Positions 20,932 to 29,569 of a stretch of 64,000 nucleotides of DNA are shown here, piece by piece. The stretch's first letter is position 1, and each line of letters starts with the position of its first letter. The notes beneath the pieces were generated by a model. The model searched no databases. It worked only from the letters and a program-made list of their open reading frames with translations, and was not told the DNA's origin. Source of the DNA: Streptomyces laurentii (GTDB lineage: Bacteria > Actinomycetota > Actinomycetes > Streptomycetales > Streptomycetaceae); contig AP017424.1 in NCBI GenBank assembly GCA_002355495.1, forward strand, positions 3,658,001-3,722,000, given 5' to 3'. The position numbers were made by a program, and so were the translations under genes.

Positions 20932-21867
20932 ATGCACGTGGCCGGATTCAGGAACGGACGCGGCCGGGCAGGCGGCCCCCCGCGACAGCAACCGCAGCAA
21001 CCGCAGCAGGCGCCGTACGGGTACCAGGCGCCCCCGCCGTCGTACCCGCAGCAACAGCAGCAACCGCGGCAACAGCCACGGCAGCAGCCGGTGCAGTGGG
21101 GACAGCCGCAGGGGCAGCAGCAGGGCGGCGGGCCCGCGCACGGCGAGCCGGAGTACTTCGGCGACCCGTACGCCCCGCAGGCACCGCACCACCCGCAGCA
21201 GAACTACGCGGCGAACAACCCGGGGCACACCCAGGCCTTCAGCATCAACGAGGACCCGTACGGGCAGGCCGGCGCGTACCAGGCCGGCGGCACGTACGAG
21301 GCCGGCGGCGCGCCCGTCCCGGTCGGCCCGCGGCTGCCCTGGAAGGCGCTGCTGAGCGGCATCGTGACGCGCCCGGCCGATACGTTCCTGCAGATGCGGG
21401 ACCACGCGGTCTGGGGCCCGGCGCTCGCCGTCACGTTCCTGTACGGCCTGCTCGCGGTGTTCGGCTTCGACCAGGCCCGCGAGGACGCGATCAACGCGAC
21501 GCTGTCCACGGTCGTCCCGTACATCCTGCTGACCGGCGTCGGCTTCGTCATCGGTGGCCTGGTCCTCGGCATGGTCACCCACACGCTGGCCCGCCAGCTC
21601 GGCGGCGACGGCTCCTGGCAGCCGACCGTCGGCCTGTCCATGCTGATCATGTCGATCACGGACGCGCCGCGCCTGCTCGTGGCCCTCTTCATGGGCGGCG
21701 ACAACGCGGTGGTCCAGGTCCTCGGCTGGCTGACCTGGCTGGCGGCGGGCGCGCTGTTCACGACCATGGTGAGCCGCTCGCACGACCTGCCGTGGCCGAA
21801 GGCGCTGGGCGCGTCGGCGATCCAGCTGGTGGCGCTGCTGAGCCTGATCAAGCTGGGCACGTTGTAG
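20932..21867 (+). CDS. Yip1-family membrane protein with Gln/Pro-rich cytoplasmic arm
   Basis: A 311-residue protein. Residues 1-130 are low-complexity Gln/Pro/Gly/Tyr (repeated QQPQQ, PRQQPRQQP, QAGAYQAGGTYEAGG). Residues 135-311 form a Yip1 domain with about five membrane helices (LAVTFLYGLLAVFGF, YILLTGVGFVIGGLVLGMV, LIMSITDAPRLLVALFMGG). Bacterial Yip1 proteins are poorly characterised. ATG 20932 (MHVAGFRNGRG) is used; GTG 20938 is possible. It is monocistronic and ends in front of a strong terminator. Confidence 0.8.
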   Translation: MHVAGFRNGRGRAGGPPRQQPQQPQQAPYGYQAPPPSYPQQQQQPRQQPRQQPVQWGQPQGQQQGGGPAHGEPEYFGDPYAPQAPHHPQQNYAANNPGHTQAFSINEDPYGQAGAYQAGGTYEAGGAPVPVGPRLPWKALLSGIVTRPADTFLQMRDHAVWGPALAVTFLYGLLAVFGFDQAREDAINATLSTVVPYILLTGVGFVIGGLVLGMVTHTLARQLGGDGSWQPTVGLSMLIMSITDAPRLLVALFMGGDNAVVQVLGWLTWLAAGALFTTMVSRSHDLPWPKALGASAIQLVALLSLIKLGTL

Positions 21868-21907
21868 GACGGCCCGATACGGCCCGCTTCATTGACGCGT
21901 GCAACGA

Positions 21908-21947
21908 CGAAGGGGCCCTGCCGGAACGTTCCGGCATGGCCCCTTCG
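21908..21947. terminator. bidirectional hairpin terminator
   Basis: CGAAGGGGCC-C-TGCCGGAAC pairs with GTTCCGGCA-T-GGCCCCTTCG with almost no loop. It sits between the convergent Yip1 and phosphoribosyltransferase genes. Confidence 0.85.
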
Positions 21948-21967
21948 CATGTCTCGGGGAGCCCGCG

Positions 21968-22465
21968 TCAGGCGTCGAGGACCTGGCCCGCGCGGCTAAC
22001 CACGGGCGGCTGAACAGACCACGGGAAGTTGATCCAGTCATCGGTCTTCTTCCACACGTACTCGCACTTCACGAGCGAGTGCGACTTCTCGTAGACGACG
22101 GCGGAGCGGACCTCGGCGACGTGGTCCTTGCAGAAGTCGTGCACGAGCTTGAGCGTCTTGCCGGTGTCGGCGACGTCGTCGGCGATCAGGACCTTCTTGT
22201 CGGAGAAGTCGATCGCGTTCGGGACGGGCGCGAGCATGACCGGCATCTCGAGCGTGGTGCCGACGCCGGTGTAGAACTCGACGTTCACGAGGTGGATGTT
22301 CTTGCAGTCCAGGGCATAGGCCAGACCGCCGGCGACGAAGACACCGCCGCGGGCGATGGACAGCACGACGTCGGGCTCGTAGCCGTCGTCGGCGATCGTC
22401 TGGGCCAGCTCACGGACGGCGAGGCCGAAGCCCTCGTACGTCAGGTTCTCGCGTACTTCAGTCAT
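21968..22465 (-). CDS. purine-type phosphoribosyltransferase
   Basis: A 165-residue type I phosphoribosyltransferase, probably salvaging xanthine, guanine or hypoxanthine with PRPP. The PRPP loop is VLIADDVADTGKTLKLV. The N-terminal LSIARGGVFVAGGLAYALDC and the C-terminal DDWINFPWS, where a Trp/Phe packs on the base, fit Gpt-like enzymes. The gene starts ten bases after the dcd stop in the same direction, so both nucleotide-metabolism genes form an operon. Confidence 0.85.
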   Translation of the reverse strand: MTEVRENLTYEGFGLAVRELAQTIADDGYEPDVVLSIARGGVFVAGGLAYALDCKNIHLVNVEFYTGVGTTLEMPVMLAPVPNAIDFSDKKVLIADDVADTGKTLKLVHDFCKDHVAEVRSAVVYEKSHSLVKCEYVWKKTDDWINFPWSVQPPVVSRAGQVLDA

Positions 22466-22475
22466 GCCGGCTGCC

Positions 22476-23051
22476 TCACACCTGGGTCCGATGGAAGTTC
22501 AAGAAGGAACGGGAGGCCGTCGGCCCCCGCTGGCCCTGGTACCGGGACCCGTAGCGCTCGCTCCCGTAAGGGTGCTCGGCCGGCGAGCTGAGCCGGAACA
22601 TGCACAGCTGCCCGATCTTCATCCCCGGCCAGAGCTTGATCGGCAGGGTGGCGAGGTTGGACAGCTCCAGGGTCACGTGCCCCGAGAAACCGGGGTCGAT
22701 GAACCCGGCCGTCGAGTGCGTCACCAGACCGAGCCGCCCGAGCGAGCTCTTCCCCTCCAGGCGGGAGGCGATGTCGTCCGGCAGCGAGATGACCTCGTAG
22801 GTCGAGGCGAGCACGAACTCGCCCGGGTGCAGGATGAACGCCTCGTCGCCCTCCGGCTCGACCTGGCGGGTCAGGTCGGCCTGCTCGACCGCGGGGTCGA
22901 TGTGCGGGTAGCGGTGGTTCTCGAACACCCGGAAGAAGCGGTCAAGCCGCACGTCGATGCTCGAGGGCTGCACCATGGATTCGTCGTACGGGTCGATACG
23001 CACCCGGCCTGCGTCGATCTCGGCCCGGATGTCCTTGTCTGAGAGAAGCAC
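22476..23051 (-). CDS. dcd: dCTP deaminase
   Basis: A 191-residue trimeric enzyme converting dCTP to dUTP, or directly to dUMP in the bifunctional actinobacterial type. It starts with the conserved MLLSDKDI, here with GTG 23051. It contains [17 protein letters not shown], the [20 protein letters not shown] block with the catalytic Ser/Arg and Glu environment, [11 protein letters not shown] and the C-terminal [11 protein letters not shown] that closes over the triphosphate. An oddity is that the only Shine-Dalgarno-like GGGAGG directly abuts the GTG, with no spacer. It is first gene of a two-gene operon. Confidence 0.95.
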   Translation of the reverse strand: MLLSDKDIRAEIDAGRVRIDPYDESMVQPSSIDVRLDRFFRVFENHRYPHIDPAVEQADLTRQVEPEGDEAFILHPGEFVLASTYEVISLPDDIASRLEGKSSLGRLGLVTHSTAGFIDPGFSGHVTLELSNLATLPIKLWPGMKIGQLCMFRLSSPAEHPYGSERYGSRYQGQRGPTASRSFLNFHRTQV

Positions 23052-23122
23052 CCTCCCACGATACGCAGAGGGCGCGGAGCTCCCCCAATCGGGAAGGCCC
23101 CACGCCCCGGATAACCTCTACC

Positions 23123-23296
23123 TCAGCGCTGCTCGAGCTCCAGCCGCACGGCATGCCGCAAGCGCGCGCACTGTGGACAGCGGATCAGCCGCCCCGGCCC
23201 CAGCCGCCCGGCCCCGAGCCGCTGCAGCGGGAACGAAGCGGTACTGAACACGTGCCCCTCGGCACAACGGACGACGGTGCGCTCCATCGAACCCAT
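23123..23296 (-). CDS. small Cys-containing protein, possible zinc ribbon
   Basis: A 57-residue protein (MGSMERTVVRCAEGHVFSTA...RLIRCPQCARLRHAV) with a CAEGH motif and a CPQC pair about 30 residues later, compatible with one zinc site. Similar small proteins are common in Streptomyces. ATG 23296 follows a GGGAAGGGAC site. It is the last gene on the core side of the tRNA. Function is unknown. Confidence 0.6.
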   Translation of the reverse strand: MGSMERTVVRCAEGHVFSTASFPLQRLGAGRLGPGRLIRCPQCARLRHAVRLELEQR

Positions 23297-23453
23297 CAAG
23301 TCCCTTCCCCGACAAGTGGTGGACGAGACAGCCACATTAGGGGATCAACAGGACCCCGCCCGACCCGGCACCCGGTGTGTCGGAACTTCACCCGAGATGT
23401 GGGATGGGGTACAGTGTGCGACGATGCGGCTTCGATCTTCGAGCGGCATGTAT

Positions 23454-23524
23454 GCGGATGTAGTTTAATGGTAGAACATGAGCTTCCCAAGCTTATAGCG
23501 CGGGTTCGATTCCCGTCATCCGCT
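23454..23524 (+). tRNA. tRNA-Gly(CCC)
   Basis: Complete 71-nt cloverleaf: acceptor GCGGATG (23454-23460) with CATCCGC (23517-23523), a D arm with TTTAATGGTAGA, an anticodon stem TGAGC/GCTTA around TTCCCAA (anticodon CCC at 23486-23488), and a T arm CGGG-TTCGATT-CCCG. No CCA is encoded, as usual in Streptomyces. It is the attachment site of the downstream island: 26-42 nt of its 3' end recur downstream. Confidence 0.96.
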
Positions 23525-23531
23525 CTTCTGT

Positions 23532-23560
23532 GAAGCCCCAGGTCTGCGACCTGGGGCTTC
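23532..23560 (+). terminator. terminator of tRNA-Gly
   Basis: A perfect 13-bp stem (GAAGCCCCAGGTC, 23532-23544, with 23548-23560) and a three-base loop, beginning eight bases after the tRNA. Variants of this hairpin accompany every downstream copy of the tRNA end. Confidence 0.85.
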
Positions 23561-23615
23561 GTCGTTGCCGCCCGACCTCTCCATGCGGCCCGGAGCAGAA
23601 GGCCGCCTCGGTCGG

Positions 23616-24024
23616 TCAGTTCCTTTCTCCGCGCCCGTCGATGCCGGCGTCCTTGAGGACGGCTTGGTGCACGTCCTGGATGAGGTGCTGTTGCGCTTCG
23701 GTGAGACCGCAGGGAATGGCTGGTCCTGAGCCGGGCTCATCCCGTTCCCCCCAGATGGCCAGGCTGTCGAGGATGCTCTGGTCGGGCCCGCCCAGCACGG
23801 ACGCGACCGACGAGGCGACGCGGTTGAAGCGGTGGGCGCCGACGGGGCCGTCAGCGGCGGCGGTGTGGCCGGAGGCCGGGGCCGCCCCAGCCGGCGTGCT
23901 GGATGCTGAAGGTGGAGGGAGTCGTGCGGGGCAGGCCGCCGATCCGGACCGGCGTGCCGGGAACGCCTTCGTGGAAGTGCAGAAGTCCGTCGGGACTGAT
24001 CAGCGCGTAGGTACCGGCCGTGGG
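23616..24024 (-). pseudogene. frameshifted hypothetical gene beside the tRNA
   Basis: Two overlapping minus frames together look like one protein. The upstream frame reads GTYALISPDGLLHFHEGVPG, then VRIGGLPRTTPSTFSIQHAG. The downstream frame reads AHRFNRVASSVASVLGGPDQ, then LTEAQQHLIQDVHQAVLKDA and ends at 23616. Neither frame has a convincing start with a ribosome site, and the switch lies near 23865. I do not recognise the family. I read it as a decayed island gene; a random pair of open frames cannot be excluded. Confidence 0.35.
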
Positions 24025-24349
24025 AACGCCTGGTCTCGTGCGTCCGGTGGGCGTGATCCGCGAGCGGCGGTGTGCCGTGGCGGTGCCGGGACGGGACGGA
24101 ACGGGGAACGCGCCTGTCTGCCCGCCGAGGGGCTGCTTCCACCCTCTCTCGTTCTCCGGCCGGAGGCCACCGTCCGGGATATCGGAACGGCTTCCCCGGT
24201 CCTCCCGGACCCGCGGACCGGCGGACGGCACGTGACCCGGGCGTACTCCGGGGACCGGTCGCGGGCGCGGTGGCCTCGGGCTCCGCTCAGGAGCGCTGCA
24301 CGGTCGGCGCCTCCCGTGCCCGGGGTCTTCGGGGCGGCCGCTCCGGCCG

Positions 24350-25207
24350 TCAGGAGGGCTTGGCGGATACGTCCGCTGGAGACCGCACAGCGGTGTCCTC
24401 GGTGATGTCCGCCGGCGTCTTGTCCTGCTGTGCGGCGGCGGCCGTTTCGCGGGCCAGGAAGGTGCCGAGTTCGCCGATGGTGCTCATGAGAGGGGCGGGG
24501 AAGACGACGGTGCTGTTCTTGTCCACCCCGATCTCGACCAGGCTCTGCAGGTTGCGGAGCTGGAGGGCGAGCGGGTGGGACATCATGGTGTCGGAGGCGT
24601 CGCCGAGTGCCGCCGCGGCCATCGATTCGCCCTCGGCGCTGATGATCTTGGCCCTCTTCTCCCGCTCCGCCTCTGCCTGGCGGGCCATGGCGCGCTTCAT
24701 GCTCTCGGGCAGCTGGATGTCCTTCAGCTCGACCAGGGTGACCTCGACGCCCCAGTCGGCGGTGGTGATGTCGAGGATCTCGCGGATGTCGACGTTGATG
24801 CGGTCGGTCTCCGAGAGGGTCTCGTCCAGGGTGTGCTGTCCGACGACCTTGCGCAGGGTGGTCTGGGCGATCTGGTTGATGGCCGCGCTGACGTTCTCGA
24901 CGGCGATGACCGACTTCACGGCGTCGACGACGCGGTAGTAGGCGACCGCGGAGACGTCGACGCTGACGTTGTCGCGGGTGATGATCCCCTGGGACTGGAT
25001 GGGCATGGTGACGATCCGCAACGACACCCGGTGCAGAACGTCCACGAACGGCACGATCAGCCGCAGCCCCGGCTCCCGGACACCGATCAGCCGGCCGAAA
25101 CGGAACAGCACGCCCTTCTCGTACTGCCTGACGATCTTGACGGCCATCGCCAGCCCCACCAGGGCGATCACGGCCAGCACGATCAGAACCACGATCAACA
25201 CTCCCAC
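24350..25207 (-). CDS. SPFH/Band 7 membrane protein (slipin/stomatin-like)
   Basis: A 285-residue protein. It opens with one membrane helix (VGVLIVVLIVLAVIALVGLA). The SPFH domain follows: VRQYEKGVLFRFGRLIGVRE, RIVTMPIQSQGIITRDNVSV, VSAAINQIAQTTLRKVVGQH, WGVEVTLVELKDIQLPESM. A coiled-coil-prone AMARQAEAEREKRAKIISAE and an Ala/Gln tail complete it. Slipins form oligomeric membrane microdomain scaffolds and often work with NfeD proteases, but no NfeD gene is present. GTG 25207 is chosen because AGGAG lies seven bases upstream; the longer frame to 25528 is arginine-rich noise. It is the first clear gene of island module A. Confidence 0.87.
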   Translation of the reverse strand: MGVLIVVLIVLAVIALVGLAMAVKIVRQYEKGVLFRFGRLIGVREPGLRLIVPFVDVLHRVSLRIVTMPIQSQGIITRDNVSVDVSAVAYYRVVDAVKSVIAVENVSAAINQIAQTTLRKVVGQHTLDETLSETDRINVDIREILDITTADWGVEVTLVELKDIQLPESMKRAMARQAEAEREKRAKIISAEGESMAAAALGDASDTMMSHPLALQLRNLQSLVEIGVDKNSTVVFPAPLMSTIGELGTFLARETAAAAQQDKTPADITEDTAVRSPADVSAKPS

Positions 25208-25624
25208 GACACCGCTCCTCAGAACGAGGACCACGTCACGCCCGCGCGAGGCCCGCCGACGGCGGCGACAAGAAGAGGACTTCTCCAGGTCACCCGGAGG
25301 ACTGCGCGGATCCTGTACGTGCGACGAGTCCTCCTCCTTCCCAGCATCGCGCGGGTTCCCGGCCCGGGGCAGGGGCAGAACGGTCCGCATACGGGCCGCC
25401 CCCTCCCGGAGCCGTCTCGGCGCGGAGGCGCGTTTCATGGTCAGGGGAGCCTTCGGCCGCGGAACATCGGACGGGCCGGCCTGCCGGCGGGTCATGCCCT
25501 CCGTCAGAAGCCGCGCGCCGGTTCGCACGACGTCTCACGGCGCACCACCCGACGTCCCCACGAGCCCGAATGCGGGCAGACGGCCCCGTAAGAGCCGGCG
25601 CACTCGCTCGCGGAGAGGACCGAC
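25208..25624. other. intergenic, nothing recognised
   Basis: Divergent gap between the SPFH gene and the anti-sigma-factor kinase remnant. It is very GC-rich and has no coherent frame, hairpin or repeat that I can support; promoters for both genes must lie here. Confidence 0.4.
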
Positions 25625-26024
25625 ATGGCGGCCTCGATTCGACGGCACCGCACCATCCGTGGCCCGTGGGCCGCCGCCGAGGCACGCCGCGAGATGCACG
25701 GCCTCGTGGCCGATGCCCTCCTGGCGGGCAAGGCGGTCAGCGAGGTGACCGAGGCCGACGCGATGCTGGTGGTCAGCGAACCGGTGAGCAACGCCGTGCG
25801 TCATGCCGGGGGCGGATGCTCCGTGGACCTCGCCCTGCGACCGGACGCCATGGACATCGACGTGAGCGATCACAGCCGCGAACCACCGCGTCCCCAGGAG
25901 CCCGAGCCCTGACGGGGACGGCGGATACGGCTGGGGCATCATCGCCCGTCTGACCAGCGAGCCGACCGTGGTGTGCCACGGGAGCGGCAAGACCGTCCAT
26001 GCCCGGATCGACCTCCGCCGCTGA
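25625..26024 (+). pseudogene. RsbW-like anti-sigma factor kinase (HATPase_c), frameshifted
   Basis: Frame 1 (25625-25912) encodes the N-terminal two thirds of a small GHKL ATPase as found in Streptomyces anti-sigma kinases: AEARREMHGLVADALLAGK, then the N-box VSEPVSNAVRHAGGG and IDVSDHSREPPRPQ. It stops at 25910. Continuing in the next frame from 25911 gives DGDGGYGWGIIARLTSEPT and a normal end at 26024, where GGYGWGII is the expected G1/G2 ATP-lid region. A one-base shift therefore splits an otherwise complete gene of about 133 residues. It would bind a sigma factor and phosphorylate a STAS partner. The shift could be real decay or a sequencing error. Confidence 0.75.
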
Positions 26025-26108
26025 CAGACGATGCCGCGGGGATGCACACTGGAGAAGCAACCGGCGGATCCTCCGACCAGCTCACACCGGTGAGGGGGTC
26101 TGATCGTG

Positions 26109-26537
26109 ATGGAAGCGAACAACCCACGGATCCCGAGCAGCGAGGCGCCGCGTGTCTCCCTTCACTCCACGCGGCGCGTCTACCGAGCGGTGAACGGATA
26201 CGCACGCGTCGAGCGTGCGGGCAGCGAGACACCCTCGACGTGGTTCCTCCGCGCGGCGGGCGAGTTCGACTCCGACACCGTCCCTTGCCTGCGCGAAGCG
26301 CTCGGCGATGCCCGCCGGGACGACGCCGAGCGGATCCTGCTCGATGTCTCCCGGGTGGGCTTCGGGGACTCCACCTTCCTCGACGCACTGGTCGAGGCGC
26401 GTCGCGGACCCGCCGGGCTCGTCCTCGTCGGGCCGCTTCCCTTCCAGATCCGGCGCCTGTTCGAGATCACGGGCACTCTGCGTCTGTTCCCCCTCGTCCT
26501 CCTCGCGACGGACCGCGGCGCCTCCGGCTTCGTCTGA
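26109..26537 (+). CDS. STAS-domain anti-sigma factor antagonist
   Basis: A 142-residue protein with a disordered N-terminus and a STAS domain from about residue 45: TWFLRAAGEFDSDTVPCLRE, then AERILLDVSRVGFGDSTFLD and LVLVGPLPFQIRRLFEITGT. The loop VGFGDSTFLDAL carries the Ser/Thr that is phosphorylated in RsbV/SpoIIAA-type antagonists. It lies 84 bases after the split anti-sigma kinase and fits as its partner, with the PP2C phosphatase at 27.7 kb as the third member of a partner switch. ATG 26109 or the preceding GTG 26106 may be the start. Confidence 0.82.
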   Translation: MEANNPRIPSSEAPRVSLHSTRRVYRAVNGYARVERAGSETPSTWFLRAAGEFDSDTVPCLREALGDARRDDAERILLDVSRVGFGDSTFLDALVEARRGPAGLVLVGPLPFQIRRLFEITGTLRLFPLVLLATDRGASGFV

Positions 26538-26578
26538 GCCTTGCCCTCTCTGATCAGGCCGCCCCGGTCGGCCTCTGA

Positions 26579-27088
26579 TCAGGCCGCCCCGGTCGGCGGA
26601 CCCGCCGACCGAGGCGGCCCGGCGAGGAGGATCTCGGCGGCCTGACTGGCGTTGTCGGCGTCGACGGCGCGGGCCATGGCCGTGCGGGCGGCCTGCGGTG
26701 GTGTGTCCGGTGGGACGACCATCAAGGAGAAGTGGTCGTTGTCACCGCGGGTGATCAGGACGGTGTCGTCGCCGACGGGGAAGGAATCGAGGTGCACGAC
26801 CCGGCCGTCGACGACGAGGCGGGTCGGGATGCCGTTCCAGGCGGAGGCGTCCAGGCCGACCCGGGTGACGGGCCCGAGGTACTCGGTCAGGGCGGTGAGC
26901 AGCGGCGGGACCTCCCGCTCGACGTCACGCGAGCGCGGCCACCACGCGCCGTCCAGAAGGCTCTGCCGGGACCCCGTCGTCTCCATCCGGAGCAGCGCGG
27001 CGCCCGGTTCGACCGAGCGGTGGATCTCGTCCGGCAGGAGGCGCGGGGGCGCGGGGACCTGGTGGGGGAAAACGTTTGCGTCGGTCAT
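26579..27088 (-). CDS. DUF5994-like protein, copy 1
   Basis: A 169-residue cytoplasmic protein with the family signature LLDGAWWPRSRDVEREVPPL followed by LTEYLGPVTRVGLDASAWNG and LITRGDNDHFSLMVVPPDTP. Streptomyces carry several paralogues, which I recall as DUF5994; the function is unknown. ATG 27088 has only a weak upstream site. A divergent 88-residue gene follows at 27317. Two more members, one broken, lie at 28.95 and 29.57 kb. Confidence 0.78.
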   Translation of the reverse strand: MTDANVFPHQVPAPPRLLPDEIHRSVEPGAALLRMETTGSRQSLLDGAWWPRSRDVEREVPPLLTALTEYLGPVTRVGLDASAWNGIPTRLVVDGRVVHLDSFPVGDDTVLITRGDNDHFSLMVVPPDTPPQAARTAMARAVDADNASQAAEILLAGPPRSAGPPTGAA

Positions 27089-27316
27089 GGTGGTCCGCCC
27101 GTCCACGGGTGGTGCCGCTTCCGCCCGGCCGGTGCCACAGCGGACGCCGGGCCGGCGGGCGGGGCGGCGGCCCCGCGCTTTCACCGTACCCCGGGGGACG
27201 TGCGGGCGCGCAGCCCTCCGCTGGGGAACCGATCGGCGCCCGGGCTTCGGACGTACCGTGCGCGTACGGAGACGTACCGCCTGACTTCGGTCGTCCGGGC
27301 AAGGGCGGGAAGGACG

Positions 27317-27583
27317 GTGCCGCTCTGGACCGCAACGAGCCGGAAGCCGAGGCCCCGCTGCCAGGGGTATGCCGAAATCCGGATCGGCTCCGCCTCCCGC
27401 GGAGTGGCCGACATCCTGCGCCACCGTCCCGTCGGCGGGGAGCAGCGCGGCTACCCCGCCCGGGGCAAGGGCACCCGCCTCCATCTCGCCGTCGACGCCA
27501 CCCGCACCGCCGGGCCGGGACGGTCCCGACTGGCCACCAGCCGGCCCTTGAGCGGTACCGGGCTCCACGCCTGGGAACCCTGA
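27317..27583 (+). CDS. 88-residue small protein, paralogue of 30448-30714
   Basis: An 88-residue product read from GTG 27317, which has GGGAAGGAC upstream. Its core GYAEIRIGSASRGVADILRH, GEQRGYPARGKGTRLHLAVD and RSRLATSRPLSGTG aligns with the equally long protein at 30448-30714 (GQAEIRIVAATPEAARTVAE, GTRLHLTVDTETAAEPARSW). The conserved pattern suggests a small alpha/beta fold. Function is unknown. Both copies sit beside DUF5994-like genes, which points to duplication of a two-gene unit. Confidence 0.6.
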   Translation: MPLWTATSRKPRPRCQGYAEIRIGSASRGVADILRHRPVGGEQRGYPARGKGTRLHLAVDATRTAGPGRSRLATSRPLSGTGLHAWEP

Positions 27584-27726
27584 CCGGGCGGCCGGAGCCG
27601 GCGGGCGCGCGTGGCGGCTCCGGCCGCCGCGGAGCATCCTGGAAGCCACACCGCTTTGCCGTCCGATCCGGCCCCCCGGCAACGGATACAGGACGTGCCG
27701 CCCCGCTGCTTGCCTGGAGGCCCCGG

Positions 27727-28935
27727 ATGACCGTCGGACGCCACGAAGACGACGGGGATCCCGACCGCGCGGAGAGCTTCGGGGAGATGCTGCTGGGCGG
27801 GCTCCTGGACCAAGTCCACAGGCTGCCGCCCGACCGGGTCGGGCCGGCCCTCGCCGACACGGTCGCCCGGATGGGGGGCCGCGAGGTGCGGATCCTGCTC
27901 CAGGACTACGGGCAGCGGAATCTGGTCCCCCTCGCCGGGGACGGACTGGAGGACGGCGATCCCGTGCCCATCGACGGTACGGAGGCCGGCCGCTGCTTCC
28001 TCACCTCGCGCGCGGTCGAGGTGCCGGTGGCCGACGGCGTACGGGTCCATGCCCCGCTGCTGGACGGTGGCGACCAGGCAGGCGTCCTGGCCGTCACCCT
28101 GGACGCGGTCGCCGACGACGCCCGCCGCCTCCTGCGCAGGCTCGCGGCCCTGGCCGCCGCCACGCTGCAGACCAAGAACGGCTACACCGACCTCTTCTTC
28201 CAGGCCCGGCGCGGCGAACCGATGAGCGTCGCCGCCGAGATCCAGTGGTCCCTCCTGCCACCGCTCGCCATGAGGATGTCCCGCGTCGCAGTCGCCGGAG
28301 TCCTGGAACCCGCCTACGACGTGGCCGGCGACAGCTTCGACTACGCCCTGAACGGGGACGTCCTCCACCTCGCCATGATCGACGCCATGGGCCACGGCCT
28401 GGACGCGGCGACCATGGCGACCGTCGCCATCGGCGCGTACCGGCACGCCCGCCGCATCAGCGTCGAGCTGTCCGAGATCTATCTCTTCATGGACCGGGCC
28501 GTCGCCGAGCAGTTCGCCCCCGACCACTTCGTCACCGCGCAGATGCTCCGGCTCGACACCGGAACCGGCCGCCTCCAGTGGGTCAATGCCGGACACCCCG
28601 CCCCCCTGCTGATCCGCGACCACCGCGTCGTACGCCGCCTGAACAGCCCCACCACCCTCCCCGTCGGCTTCGGCGGAGACCAGCCACGGGTCAGCGAAGT
28701 GGCGCTCGAACCCGGGGACCGGATCCTCTGCTTCACCGACGGGCTGATCGAGGAACACGAGAGCGGCGAGGAGGAGTTCGGCGAGGACCAACTGATCGGC
28801 TGGGTGAATCAGCTGGACAGGGCGGACCGGGAGGTACACGCGGTGGCGCGGGACCTGTCCCACACCCTCAAACGGGCACGCGGCGAAGCCACTTCGGACG
28901 ACTCCACGCTCCTCCTGGTCGAGTGGCGCGGGTGA
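27727..28935 (+). CDS. GAF-like plus PP2C (SpoIIE/RsbU-type) serine phosphatase
   Basis: A 402-residue phosphatase that would dephosphorylate a phospho-STAS antagonist. Residues 20-155 look like a GAF-type sensor (VRILLQDYGQRNLVPLAGDG, VRVHAPLLDGGDQAGVLAVT). Residues 170-400 are the PP2C domain: EIQWSLLPPLAMRMSRVAVA, PAYDVAGDSFDYALNGDVLH with the metal-binding Asp, AMIDAMGHGLDAATMATVAI, LQWVNAGHPAPLLIRD and DRILCFTDGLIEEHESGEEE with the second metal Asp. All key acidic residues are present. ATG 27727 has GGAGG six bases upstream. It completes the kinase-STAS-phosphatase set of module A. Confidence 0.9.
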   Translation: MTVGRHEDDGDPDRAESFGEMLLGGLLDQVHRLPPDRVGPALADTVARMGGREVRILLQDYGQRNLVPLAGDGLEDGDPVPIDGTEAGRCFLTSRAVEVPVADGVRVHAPLLDGGDQAGVLAVTLDAVADDARRLLRRLAALAAATLQTKNGYTDLFFQARRGEPMSVAAEIQWSLLPPLAMRMSRVAVAGVLEPAYDVAGDSFDYALNGDVLHLAMIDAMGHGLDAATMATVAIGAYRHARRISVELSEIYLFMDRAVAEQFAPDHFVTAQMLRLDTGTGRLQWVNAGHPAPLLIRDHRVVRRLNSPTTLPVGFGGDQPRVSEVALEPGDRILCFTDGLIEEHESGEEEFGEDQLIGWVNQLDRADREVHAVARDLSHTLKRARGEATSDDSTLLLVEWRG

Positions 28936-28949
28936 CGGAGGGACGTGCC

Positions 28950-29270
28950 GCAAGGTGAGGTTGCCGACATCGACCGCACGAGCCACGGCGTCGGGTGACG
29001 TGCCCGGAGGCACCGCCAAGAGGGCGAAGTGGTCTTCGTGGCCAAGGGTGATGAGGGCCCTGCCGGGCGCGCGTGTCCAGGCCGACGTCCGTGAGGGGGC
29101 TGAGGTGCGAGGGTGAGCACCTCTGCCAGGCGGGCAGTTCGGTCGCGACGTCCCGGGAACGGGGCCACCACGCACCGTCGGGAACGCCTCCGAGGCACCG
29201 CGCGGTCTGCCACCGGAGCAGGTCCGTGCCGGGGCTTGACCACTCGGTGGAACTCGTCCGGCAGGAGCTG
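28950..29270 (-). pseudogene. DUF5994-like copy 2, broken
   Basis: Pieces of the DUF5994 pattern appear on the minus strand in two frames. One reads DGAWWPRSRDVATELPAW and then LSPLTDVGLDTRAR; the other continues GRALITLGHEDHFALLAVPP and VARAVDVGNLTLRHV. Compared with copy 1, the segment between TDVGLD and the LITRGD-like strand is shortened and the frame changes near 29080. I read this as a degraded paralogue between the PP2C gene and copy 3. Confidence 0.6.
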
Positions 29271-29569
29271 CCGGATTCACCCCTGGTGGTCCGCCTGTCC
29301 GCGCGGGGCTGCCGGCACCTCATGGCCGGCGAGACACCGCCGAGGCGTCACGGTACGCGCGTGCCCGCGGTCACGCCCGCGACCGCCGACCTGGGCGGAT
29401 GCTCCCGGCCCGGGAAAGCGGCTGGACGGAGACCGCTCGTCCGCCCCCGGCGCGGAGTAGGCTGAAGGTACCGGGAGTAACTCGAACACCCGCTCCCACG
29501 CGGACGTCGTTTCCGGCGATCAAGACACTGGGTCGCCCTGCAGGGCGACCCGGAGACGGGTCCGCGATC

